Positions 51,309-60,400 of a stretch of 64,000 bases of DNA are shown here, one piece after another (position 1 is the first letter of the stretch; every line of letters begins with the position of its first letter). The notes beneath the pieces were generated by a model that worked only from the letters and a program-made list of their open reading frames with translations, was not told where the DNA came from and searched no databases. A program made the position numbers and the translations under genes. The stretch is from Micromonospora vinacea (GTDB lineage Bacteria > Actinomycetota > Actinomycetes > Mycobacteriales > Micromonosporaceae): the NCBI RefSeq assembly GCF_015751785.1, contig NZ_JADOTY010000001.1, positions 5,704,001 through 5,768,000 of the forward strand, in the 5' to 3' direction.

Positions 51309-52514
51309 TCAGGTCACGCTCAGCGCTGCGGCCAGTCGGATGACCGTCGAGGGGGCGGCGGGACAGCGGGCGACCTGGGCAACGAGTTTCCGGGCTACCG
51401 GTCGGTGGTGGATCTCGGCGGACGCGGTACGTTCCGCATCGATCAAGGCACGGCCGGCGTTGAGCGGATCGTCCGTCTGGAGGTAAGCGCGGGCTGCGTT
51501 GATCAGGTGTCCGGCGCGGTACTCGGCGGGCAGCAAGCTCCAGGCCGCCTGACCAGTGGCCCTCTCATGCCAGACGACCGCGTCGCTCGCCGCGTCGAGG
51601 TCGAGGGCTGCGGCGACCCGGGCCAGGTCGACGGCGGTGGGTCCGAAGTTGGTCTGATGGTCGTCGCGGCCCTCCCCCACACGCACGGCCAACTCGGCGG
51701 CCTCGTCAAGCAGCCTGGCGGCAGCAGAGTCGTCTCCCTGGCGTGCCGCAGCCAGCCCAGCCTGAACGAGTAACGCGCCGCACAGCGACAGTTCCTCGGG
51801 CCGGCCGTTGTCCAAGTCTGGCGGGGCGATCCGATATGCGGCGGACAGTGCCACGCTCCCGGCTGAACGCGCCCGCCCGGCCATGCGAAGAACCTGACCA
51901 AGCTGGACAGCAGCGGCGCCCAGCAGCACTGCCTCTCCAGTCGCAGCGTTCATCGCTCGATCGGCAGCCAGCCACGCCAAGCCTGCTTCGTCGAGCTTGA
52001 CCAGCAGCGCAGCGGTGACGCGATAAGCGTCGACCAATAGAGCCCGACCAGCCTCCGGATCAGGCACATGAACCCGCTGTGCGCTCATCAGGAGGTTGGG
52101 CAGCAGCGTGATCAATTGCGGATACCGTGCCTGCTGGTATGTGATCCAAGCGTGTTTCACCAGGTCCGCAACCTGCGGGGAGGACAACATGCGGCCGGAC
52201 TCCGTCGGGCGGGCCAATGCAACCTCGTACGTGCTCAACGCCGTCCGGATCTGGTCGACCGCCTGCAAGCGCTGGGTCACTTCAGCTGGTTGTATATCGC
52301 GGCCGAGGAGCGCCGACACGTCGATCCGCAGGACCGCGGCGATCTCCTGAAGGGTGGACAGCCGATCGAGGGATCTCACCCCCCGCTCTGCCTTATCCAC
52401 CCAACTCTTCGACTTGCCGAGCCGGTCGGCGAACGACTGTTGCGACAGCTTCCGCTGGACCCGCCAGTACGCGACCCGCCGACCGATCGGTACGGAGCTA
52501 GCGGGACTACGCAT
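51309..52514 (-). CDS. XRE-family regulator with TPR-like C-terminal region
   Basis: 401-residue regulator. HTH at residues 10-65: IGRRVAYWRVQRKLSQQSFADRLGKSKSWVDKAERG. The rest is TPR-like (AGLAWLAADRAMNAATGEAV, CGALLVQAGLAAARQGDDSAAARLLDEA, AGHLINAARAYLQTDD). Start ATG at 52514 overlaps the end of the 56-residue ORF by 8 bp, so the two are coupled. It is clearly related to the next XRE gene upstream. Confidence 0.88.
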   Translation of the reverse strand: MRSPASSVPIGRRVAYWRVQRKLSQQSFADRLGKSKSWVDKAERGVRSLDRLSTLQEIAAVLRIDVSALLGRDIQPAEVTQRLQAVDQIRTALSTYEVALARPTESGRMLSSPQVADLVKHAWITYQQARYPQLITLLPNLLMSAQRVHVPDPEAGRALLVDAYRVTAALLVKLDEAGLAWLAADRAMNAATGEAVLLGAAAVQLGQVLRMAGRARSAGSVALSAAYRIAPPDLDNGRPEELSLCGALLVQAGLAAARQGDDSAAARLLDEAAELAVRVGEGRDDHQTNFGPTAVDLARVAAALDLDAASDAVVWHERATGQAAWSLLPAEYRAGHLINAARAYLQTDDPLNAGRALIDAERTASAEIHHRPVARKLVAQVARCPAAPSTVIRLAAALSVT

Positions 52515-52677
52515 TGCGCCACCGCCGATCCGGTACCGCCCGCGCGGTGTCCTCAACGGGAATTCGCTCGGAGTCGGCCAGTTCAAGGATCCGCTGTTTA
52601 GCCGCCTTCCGCTCGGCCGCTTCGCCGGCCGACCCAAACTCCGGCAGCTCAAGATTTCCCTGTCCCCGTCTGGTCAT
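52507..52677 (-). CDS. Small protein coupled to the XRE regulator
   Basis: 56-residue hydrophilic protein, MTRRGQGNLELPEFGSAGEA then AAKQRILELADSERIPVEDTARAV. AGGAGGGG lies 5 nt before the ATG at 52677, and its stop lies inside the start of the XRE gene. One predicted helix in the middle. No family recognised; a short acidic-basic partner of the regulator is possible. Confidence 0.65.
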   Translation of the reverse strand: MTRRGQGNLELPEFGSAGEAAERKAAKQRILELADSERIPVEDTARAVPDRRWRNA

Positions 52678-52788
52678 CGCCACCCCTCCTGGTACGCGGG
52701 GTCGACGACGCTCATGACCGCCGACCGCAATCAGGAGATTACGAACCGTCACGACCAACGAAGGGGACGATCTATACCTGGGGGACGG

Positions 52789-53982
52789 CTACCCCACAAC
52801 GCCGAGGGCGAGAGCCAGCTCCCGTGCGTCCTCGCCCACTGTTCCCGGCCGGGCGGACAGTTCCACTGCAAGCGTGCGGGCGTACGGATGGTGGCGAACC
52901 GTGTCGGTGCTCTCCCGCAGCGCCCTACCGAGCAGATGCACCGCAGCAACCTCGCCCCGATCAAGTAGGTGTGCACGTGCGGCCTCGATGAGATGGCCTG
53001 CCCGGCGGGTATGCGATGGCAGGGCGCGGTAGTCGGTCGTATCCGCCCGCTGGACCGCCTCACGAGGCCGACAGAGGTCCGTGGCAACGGTGACCGAGTA
53101 CGCGGTGCAGGCGGCGGGCCCGAACATCAGCCAGGGGTGCACACCACCGAGCCGAATCGCTGCCTCGTCCGCAGCGTCCCACGCCCGCCACGCCTGCCCA
53201 GCGCGGCCGGCCTTGCTGTGCCCCAAGGCGAGCCCTAGCTGCAGCTGACCCCACCGGGCCAGCTGCTCGCCACCGGTAGCGGGGTCGACCAACGCGACAG
53301 CCTCACGGAGGATCTGGTCGGCCGCGTCCACCTGGTTCGCCCCCCGGTAGACGTGGGCGTAGTACCAGGCAGCGGCCGCCATCGCGTCAGGATCGTCAGC
53401 GTCCTGTGCGGCATGCATCGCTCGGTCGGCGGCGAGCCACACCAGTTCCGGATAGGGCTGATGCGCGAGGTATAGCTGCGCGAGGTGATAGACCCGCGCC
53501 AACTCGACGGACGCACTCCGGCGATCATCGCCATCGAGTCGCCGGGCACTATGCCGCGCCTCGTTCAGGAGCCCAGGAAGGACGGCAGCAACGGCGGTCC
53601 GCTCAGCGGTGGAGCGATGCCACAACGCCCACGCCTGGTTAACCATGCCGCGGAGCACTGGGGCGGCTGTCGGGCCACCTGCCGTCGCAGCAGTGCTCTG
53701 CATAGCGGTGGCGACCTTGCCAACATCGGGATGACCGGCGCGGGTCACAGACGCCACCGGTAGGGACTGGTCGCCCGTCAGCTCGGCCAGGTCGGAGATC
53801 TCCAACACCTCGGCGAGACGCAGCAACATCGGCAGGCGGGGTGGAAGCAGTTTGCCGTTCTCCAGCGCCTTGACCCATTCCGCGCTGCGGCCGACAAGCC
53901 CGCCAAGGACCGGACGACTCTTGCCGGCGCGTTCGCGACGGGCGCGGAGGCGTGCGCCGAAAGTTTCGGGATCGTTCATCAT
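52789..53982 (-). CDS. XRE-family regulator with TPR-like C-terminal region (paralogue)
   Basis: 397-residue regulator. HTH: FGARLRARRERAGKSRPVLGGLVGRSAEWVKALENGK. TPR-like part: ELVWLAADRAMHAAQDADDPDAMAAAAW and AGHLIEAARAHLLDRGEVAAVHLL. The strings LAWLAADRAMNAA/LVWLAADRAMHAA and AGHLINAARAYL/AGHLIEAARAHL show common origin with the downstream XRE gene. Two ATGs occur in a row (53982, 53979) after GGAG. Confidence 0.88.
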   Translation of the reverse strand: MMNDPETFGARLRARRERAGKSRPVLGGLVGRSAEWVKALENGKLLPPRLPMLLRLAEVLEISDLAELTGDQSLPVASVTRAGHPDVGKVATAMQSTAATAGGPTAAPVLRGMVNQAWALWHRSTAERTAVAAVLPGLLNEARHSARRLDGDDRRSASVELARVYHLAQLYLAHQPYPELVWLAADRAMHAAQDADDPDAMAAAAWYYAHVYRGANQVDAADQILREAVALVDPATGGEQLARWGQLQLGLALGHSKAGRAGQAWRAWDAADEAAIRLGGVHPWLMFGPAACTAYSVTVATDLCRPREAVQRADTTDYRALPSHTRRAGHLIEAARAHLLDRGEVAAVHLLGRALRESTDTVRHHPYARTLAVELSARPGTVGEDARELALALGVVG

Positions 53983-54063
53983 CGACTCCGATGCAGAGGG
54001 CTCGCGGCTCCGGCAGGCCTGCATCCGGCGGTAGCCACTTCGGACGGTACCGCGAACAATCAC

Positions 54064-54590
54064 TGGCCGCTACCGTCCGCTACGCGGATCCGTCGTGGTG
54101 CCTTTAGCTGGCGGCATTGCCACCTACCGCGCTGGCCCTGACCCGCGACCGGCTTGGCACCAAGCGACAGCGGTCATGACGCACCTGAGTACACGATCGC
54201 AACATCAAACCGCACTGGCGCTAGCCCTCGGCCGCATTGCTGGGAAAGAGCATCGGTGCTAGCTGACATAGCTGCGGCTTCGCATCGCGCTGCGCAAGCA
54301 CCCAAACTCTCGATGTCGCGCTAATGAGCTTCGGCGGTCTTTTCTTGGCGCCGCTGGCGAGCGTGATCTTAGGCTATATGCCGTCGGTCATAGGGCTTGC
54401 CTCATGTGGGGGACGGAATGCCGTCGTCGCGCCCTGTCATCCGACAGTGGTCGGGTACATCGCCCGTGAGCCTGAACCGGAAGCTCGGCTCACCGAGCCC
54501 GAACGGCATGTCGCCGTGACCTGCTCGACAGGTAGACCTAGAGTGCGACCCGAGCATCGCCTCAGAGCAATCATCCTCGCAGGAGCCCCC
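54064..54590. other. 527-bp gene-free region of lower GC
   Basis: No convincing gene on either strand. GC is visibly lower than in the neighbouring genes. A promoter-like element sits near its right end. It forms the upstream region of the H1-tail protein and the far end of the divergent XRE gene. Confidence 0.55.
54516..54544 (+). promoter_or_regulatory. Possible promoter of the H1-tail effector gene
   Basis: GTGACC (54516-54521), 17-bp spacer, TAGAGT (54539-54544), leaving a roughly 40-nt leader before the ribosome site AGGAG and the ATG at 54591. Confidence 0.4.
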
Positions 54591-55802
54591 ATGACCGACC
54601 AACTGCCGGACGTCCCCGGTGCGCAGCCCGCCGCCCTTGAGGCGACCATCGCATTGCCTCAGCAGCGTGCCGAGACGAGACCGGCAACGCCGGTCAAGAA
54701 GGCTCCCGCGAAGAAGACTGCGGCAAAGAAGGCCCCGGCGAAGTCAGCCCGTTCAAGGAAAACTCCCGCGAAAAAGGTGTCACCGACGAAGAGGGCAGCG
54801 GTTGCCGCCGCAGCACAGACGATCAAGTACCCCCGGCACAGCGTCGAGCAGGCATTGCGCATCCCCCGGGCCATCTATCAGGAGAACGCTGGTCGGCCCG
54901 CGACGCCGGGCGAGGCAGTTACCTACGCCGGAGGCGCCACGATCTCGGGGCCGTGGAACGTCGAGATCAGCTCGGGCAAAAAATACGGCTTCCTAGAGAT
55001 GAGCGATGGCAGACTCGTCCTGACGCAACGAGCCCGTCGTGCGATCGCACCGCAATCCGATGTCGATCGTGTGACAGCCTTGCAAGAGGCCGTCCTTGCA
55101 GCACCCGACATCTCGGACGTCTACAACCACTATCGTGGTGAATTCCTTCCAGCAAACAGGCAGTTCCTCGTCAATGCGCTGACCGATCGCTTCGGCATTC
55201 CACCGGACAAGGTGGACGACTTTGTCAAGATTTTCACGGACTCGATGAAGTCAGCCGAGCTGATTGACGAGAGCGGCAATCAGACGCGAATCATCGATGC
55301 CGGCCGCGACGAGGCACACCGTCCGGCGGACGGGAAGGCCGCACCCAAGGCCAAAGTGTCGGCCGGCACAAAGTGCTTCGTCATGCAGCCGTTCGCCCCG
55401 CCACTCGGCACCTACTACGAGTCGATCTTCAAGCCAGCGATCGAGCAGGCCGGCCTAGATCCGATTCGAGCCGACGGCAACATCTTCGGACCGGGCAAGA
55501 TCATCGACCAGATCTGGCGGGGCATCGGCAGCGCAACCGTTCTCATCGCTGAACTGACCACCAGAAACCCAAACGTGTTCTACGAACTTGGGCTTGCACA
55601 TGCCCTACATAAGCCGGTGATCCTCGTCTCGTCCACCGATGAGGACGTGCCGTTTGACCTTCGTCATCTTCGATACATTAAGTACGACAAGGAAGATCCG
55701 TTCTGGGGGCAGAAGCTTATCGACAAAATCGCCGATAGCATCAAGCTGGCAATCTCCGACCCCGAGGCGGCCATCTTCCCGCTCGACGAATCACCCAACT
55801 AG
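54591..55802 (+). CDS. Histone-H1-like tail / winged-helix / nucleoside-deoxyribosyltransferase- or TIR-like effector
   Basis: 403-residue protein of unusual make-up. Residues 35-69 are a Lys/Ala/Pro tail (KKAPAKKTAAKKAPAKSARS) like histone H1 or HupS, expected to bind DNA. Residues 78-245 look like a winged-helix module of the DUF5343 kind (YPRHSVEQALRIPRAIYQEN, GFLEMSDGRLVLTQRARRAI). Residues 260-390 are a Rossmann-type domain: KCFVMQPFAPPLGTYYESIF, IIDQIWRGIGSATVLIAELT, then NPNVFYELGLAHALHKPVIL with Glu332 in the position of the nucleoside 2-deoxyribosyltransferase nucleophile. Domains of this kind act as NAD or nucleotide-cleaving effectors in defence systems. AGGAG precedes the ATG. GC is lower than around it. 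Confidence 0.8.
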   Translation: MTDQLPDVPGAQPAALEATIALPQQRAETRPATPVKKAPAKKTAAKKAPAKSARSRKTPAKKVSPTKRAAVAAAAQTIKYPRHSVEQALRIPRAIYQENAGRPATPGEAVTYAGGATISGPWNVEISSGKKYGFLEMSDGRLVLTQRARRAIAPQSDVDRVTALQEAVLAAPDISDVYNHYRGEFLPANRQFLVNALTDRFGIPPDKVDDFVKIFTDSMKSAELIDESGNQTRIIDAGRDEAHRPADGKAAPKAKVSAGTKCFVMQPFAPPLGTYYESIFKPAIEQAGLDPIRADGNIFGPGKIIDQIWRGIGSATVLIAELTTRNPNVFYELGLAHALHKPVILVSSTDEDVPFDLRHLRYIKYDKEDPFWGQKLIDKIADSIKLAISDPEAAIFPLDESPN

Positions 55803-55882
55803 GCCGCTTTCCATCGATCCCTGGCAGGATGGAACCTCAGTCATTGCTATCGTCGCGCCGACAATGCCCATGAATTGCTCGA

Positions 55883-56728
55883 TCAGGGCTTGCGGGCCAC
55901 AGCGCCGTAGATGGAGGCGTCGGCCAGAGGCGGACGCTGCTCCGGTGGCACCTGCGACCGCCACTCGGTGACCGGCGCGATACCCGGTTCGGCCAGTTCC
56001 AGACCGGCGAAGAAGCGGGCGAACTCGGCGCGGTCTCGGGGTACGGCGTCCTGCTTCATCCGGCCGGCGACGAACTCGGCCTCCATCCGTTTGACGATCT
56101 CGGCGGGGATGTGGTCGGTGGTGAAGTGGGTCAGCGCCAGCCAGCTGCCCGACGGCAGCGCGTCGAGCAGGTGGGCGACCTGCTCGTGTGGGCGGTCTTC
56201 GTCGGTGAGGAAGTGCGTCACGGCGATCAGCACCAGGGCCACCGGTTGGGACAGGTCCACTGTGGCGCGCAGCTGCGGGTCGGCGAGGATCTTCTCCGGG
56301 TCGCGTAGGTCGGCGTCCAGGTAGGCGGTGGCGCCGGCCGGGTCGCTGGTCAGCAGCGCCCGGGCGTGGACCAGCACCATCGGGTCGTTGTCGACGTAGA
56401 CCACCCGGGAGTCGGGGGCGACGGACTGGGCCACCTCGTGGGTGTTGTCGGCGCTCGGGATGCCGGTGCCGATGTCGAGGAACTGCCGGACGCCGACCTC
56501 CTCGGCGAGGAAGCGGACCGCCCGGCCGAGGAAGGCCCGGTTTTCCCGGGCGAGTGTGCGCACCCCTGGGTAGACGGCGGCGATCTGGTCGCCGGACTCC
56601 CGGTCGACGGCGAAGTTGTCCTTGCCGCCCAACCAGTAGTTGTAACGGCGGGCCGGGTGCACAGTCGTGGTGTCGATCCGGTCGGCACCACGGCCCTCTG
56701 GCGATTCCGACGTGGACGGCACCGTCAT
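55883..56728 (-). CDS. SAM-dependent methyltransferase, DUF574 (PF04672) type
   Basis: 281-residue methyltransferase-like protein common in actinobacteria. Seen: HPARRYNYWLGGKDNFAVDRE, QFLDIGTGIPSADNTHEVAQ (SAM motif I) and VVYVDNDPMVLVHARALL. ATG at 56728 has GGGAGG 6 nt upstream. Family function is largely unknown. Confidence 0.9.
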   Translation of the reverse strand: MTVPSTSESPEGRGADRIDTTTVHPARRYNYWLGGKDNFAVDRESGDQIAAVYPGVRTLARENRAFLGRAVRFLAEEVGVRQFLDIGTGIPSADNTHEVAQSVAPDSRVVYVDNDPMVLVHARALLTSDPAGATAYLDADLRDPEKILADPQLRATVDLSQPVALVLIAVTHFLTDEDRPHEQVAHLLDALPSGSWLALTHFTTDHIPAEIVKRMEAEFVAGRMKQDAVPRDRAEFARFFAGLELAEPGIAPVTEWRSQVPPEQRPPLADASIYGAVARKP

Positions 56729-56830
56729 GAGACCTCCCCAGGTCACCCGGCTGCGCCACCGTTTGGCACGACGCACGATCTGACCATGGTAGGTGCTGGG
56801 CGTGGGAGCGCGGGGCCCTACGAGGGCGGC

Positions 56831-57247
56831 CTACACCCCGGTGACGCTGGCGAGCGCGTCGAGCAGCGGCAGCGGGTTGATGTAGTCGCGGTACGACAGG
56901 ACCTGACCATCGCGGACCCGGAACACGGCGATGACCGTCTGCTCGAAGGCCGCACCGGTCGCGACAACCGTGCCGTGCGCCTCGTACTCCACGATGATCG
57001 CCTCCGGATCGGTCGTCTCGTGCACCACCATGTTGCGGTGTTCGGCGATCCTGATGAACCCTTCGGCCGTGGCGGTCAGATGCCGGCGGATCTCCGCGCG
57101 GCCCCGCACCCGCCCTGGCACGCCTGGCGGCCGGTATGGCCACTCGATGTATCCGTCGGGCGCCATCAACCCAACGAACCTCTCGATATCGAGTTCGCGG
57201 CCCGCCCGCAACACCTGCTCGACGATGTCGCGCGACGTGGCGGTCAT
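56831..57247 (-). CDS. SnoaL-like (NTF2-fold) protein
   Basis: 138-residue protein with the cone-shaped NTF2 fold: LRAGRELDIERFVGLMAPDGYIEWPYRPPG, RAEIRRHLTATAEGF and VLSYRDYINPLPLLDAL. AGGAGG precedes the ATG. Related to the second NTF2-fold protein at 61140-61607 (shared HETxDPExIxxE and RDYIxP). Substrate not predictable. Confidence 0.85.
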   Translation of the reverse strand: MTATSRDIVEQVLRAGRELDIERFVGLMAPDGYIEWPYRPPGVPGRVRGRAEIRRHLTATAEGFIRIAEHRNMVVHETTDPEAIIVEYEAHGTVVATGAAFEQTVIAVFRVRDGQVLSYRDYINPLPLLDALASVTGV

Positions 57248-57395
57248 TGATCCCTCCTCGGGACGCTCGTTGGCTGGTCATCCGAACACGCCGCAATCCC
57301 GGCATCGCCCAGGCGGACATCGTAAGCCGTAAGCGCCGGGCACCGGACCCGTCGACCCGGCGGCGACCGTCAGGAAACCGCTTACCACAGTGCTA

Positions 57396-57425
57396 TTGAC
57401 GGTCGTCACTGGCTGTCAGTACCGT
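57396..57425 (+). promoter_or_regulatory. Promoter of the secreted ThuA/PQQ protein gene
   Basis: TTGACG (57396-57401), 18-bp spacer, TACCGT (57420-57425). Confidence 0.45.
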
Positions 57426-57439
57426 GATGCGGGCAGCGA

Positions 57440-57451
57440 GAAAGCGCTTTC
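57440..57451. promoter_or_regulatory. LacI-type operator palindrome
   Basis: GAAAGCGCTTTC, perfect 12-bp palindrome, 14 nt after the -10, so a bound repressor would block transcription start. Same class as the site at 15972-15983. Confidence 0.6.
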
Positions 57452-57482
57452 CGACCCTCACCGTCCGACAGGGAGCGCCCCC

Positions 57483-60400
57483 ATGCCCCGACACCTCCGT
57501 GCGTTCTGCCTGATCCTGCTCGCCATTGCCACAGTGGTGAGCACCACCACCGCCCTGCCCGCCGAGGCCGCCCCGCGCTTCCGGGTGCTGGTCTTCTCCA
57601 AGATCACCAACTTCTACCACGACTCGATCCCGGCCGGCATCGCCGCGATCCAACAGCTCGGCGCCGCCCACAACTTCGAGGTCGTCGCCACCACCGACGC
57701 GGCGGCCTTCACCGACGCCAACCTCGCCACCTTCGACGTTCTCGTCTTCAACAACACCAACTCGCTCCCGACCTCGGGTGACCTGCTCAACGCCAGCCAG
57801 CGGGCCGCGTTGCAGACGTTCATCCGCAACGGCGGTGGTTGGGCCGGCCTGCACGCCGCCTCGGCCAGCGAACGCGACTGGCCCTGGTACGAGGGCCTGG
57901 TCGGCACGATCTTCGACTACCACCCCGACTTCTCGTCCACCGGCGGCACCTTCCCCGGCCGAGTGAAGGTGCTCGACCGGGCGCACCCGTCGACGCGCAA
58001 CCTGCCGGAGCTCTGGGAGCAGAGCGAGGAGTGGTACAACTGGCGGACCAACCCGACCGGCAACGTGCACACCCTCGCCCAGATCAAGGTGCGCGACGGG
58101 ATCAACGGCCTGGACGAGGGCGTCGACCACGCGTACTCCTGGTGTCAGCGCTACGACGGCGGCCGGTCCTGGTTCACCGCCGGTGGGCACGCCAGTTCCC
58201 AGTTCAGCACCCCGACGTTCCTGGAGCACCTGCGCTACGGCATCGAGTGGGCAGCCGGCGCGGTCGCCGGTGACTGCTCGGCCACCAAGACCAGCAACTT
58301 CGAACGGGTGGGGCTGGTCACCGAGAACCTGGCCGACCCCTTCGAGCTGGCCGTCGGCCCGGACCGCAAGGTCTATTACATCCAGCGCACCGGCGCGCTG
58401 AAGGTGGTCAACTCCGACACCCTGCAGGTCACCACGCTGCTGGACTTCGCGTACACCTCGGCGATGACCGACCAGTCCGACGGGCTGCTCGGGATGACCC
58501 TGGACCGTAACTTCGCCAGCAACGGCTGGATCTACCTGCTCTGGTCGGACAAGACCCTCAAACAGCTCAACCTGTCCCGGTTCACCGTCGCCAACAACAG
58601 CGTCGCGCTCTCCTCGGAGAAACGCCTGCTGACCGTCCCCACCTACCGGGGTGAGGGCAGGGCCAACTCGCACATGGGCGGGTCGCTGGCCATGGACGCG
58701 GCCGGGCGGCTCTACGCGGCGATCGGTGACAACACCGACCCGTTCGCCTCCAGCGGCTACACCCCGGTCGACGAACGCGCCGGCCGCGCCGCCTGGGACG
58801 CCCAGGGCACCGCCGGCAACACCAACGACCTGCGCGGCAAGATCCTGCGGATCACCCCACAAGCCGACGGTACGTACACAGTGCCCAGCGGCAACCTCTT
58901 CCCCGCCGGCACCGCGAGGACCCGGCCGGAGATCTACGCGATGGGCATGCGCAACCCGTTCCGGATCACCGTCGAGCCGCAGACCAACGCGGTGCTGGTG
59001 GCCGACTACGGGCCGGACGCCCGCGCGGCCGACCCCAACCGCGGTCCGGAGGGGACCGTCGAGTTCAACCGGATCACCAGCGCGGGCAACTTCGGCTGGC
59101 CGTACTGCGTGGGCAACAACATCCCGTTCAACGACTACAACTTCGCCACCAACACCTCGGGGGCGAAGTTCAACTGCGCCGCGCCGGTGAACAACTCACC
59201 CAACAACACCGGCCTGACCACCCTGCCGGCGGCGAAGTCCGCCCTGGTCTGGTACGCGTACTCCGCCTCCACCCAGTTCCCCGAGCTGGGCACCGGCGGT
59301 GGCGGGCCGATGAGCGGCCCGGTCTACGACTACGACCCGGCCAACACCCGCACCACGAAGTTCCCCGAGTACTTCGAGGGCAAGTGGATCACGTATGAGC
59401 TGACCCGCAGGTGGTTCAAGACGCTCTCGATCCACAAGACGGCGCAGACCTTCAGCAACGCTCGCTTCGGCCCGACCGCTGTGGGTGACCTCCAGTCGAT
59501 CAACGGGATATTCGGCAACATGAGCTGGATCCAGCCCTTCGAGGCGGAGTTCGGCCCGGACGGTTCGCTCTACGTCATCGATTTCGGCGAGGGCACCGGC
59601 AGCGGTCGCGGCGGCAGCAACGCCGGCGCGGGCATCTACCGGATCGACTACGTCGCCAACGGGCGGCCACCGACCGCGAAGATCGCCGCCACCCCGGACA
59701 GCGGACGTACACCGCTCGCGGTGACGTTCTCCTCCGCCGGGTCGTCCGCCGGTGACGGGTCGGCGCTCAGCTACGCCTGGGACTTCACCAACGACGGCAG
59801 CACCGACTCCACCGCCGCCAACCCGAGCTTCACCTACGCCACGGCCGGGAAGCACACCGCCAGGCTGACAGTCCGCAACAGCGGCAACGGGTTGACCGCC
59901 ACCGCGGTCACCGACGTGGTGGTCGGCAACACCCGACCGACGGTGACGATCACCGTTCCCGACGGCGGGTTCTTCGACTTCGGCGACAAGATCCCGTACA
60001 CGGTGACGGTCACCGACCCGGAGGAGACCACCATCGACTGCGCCAAAGTGACAGTGCAGACGCAGCTCGGCCACGACTCGCACGCCCACCCGCTGGACGT
60101 CTACACCGGCTGCTCGGGGCTGCTCGCCACCGAGGCGGACGCCGGTGACGGCCACGGGCCGGGGCAGAACCTCTACACCCTGATCACCGCGCAGTACACC
60201 GACGGTGGCGCGGCCGGCGTACCGGCGCTGACCGGCTCGACCCGCGTGCAGTTGCAGCCCAAGAGCAAGGAGGCCGAGCACTTCAGCGCCCAGTCCGGCG
60301 TCACGGTCAACGATCGGGCCACCGCCCGCGCGGGCAAGCGGCTCGGCGAGGTCGACCACAACGACTGGGTGGCGTTCGGGCCGGCGGACCTGCGCAACGT

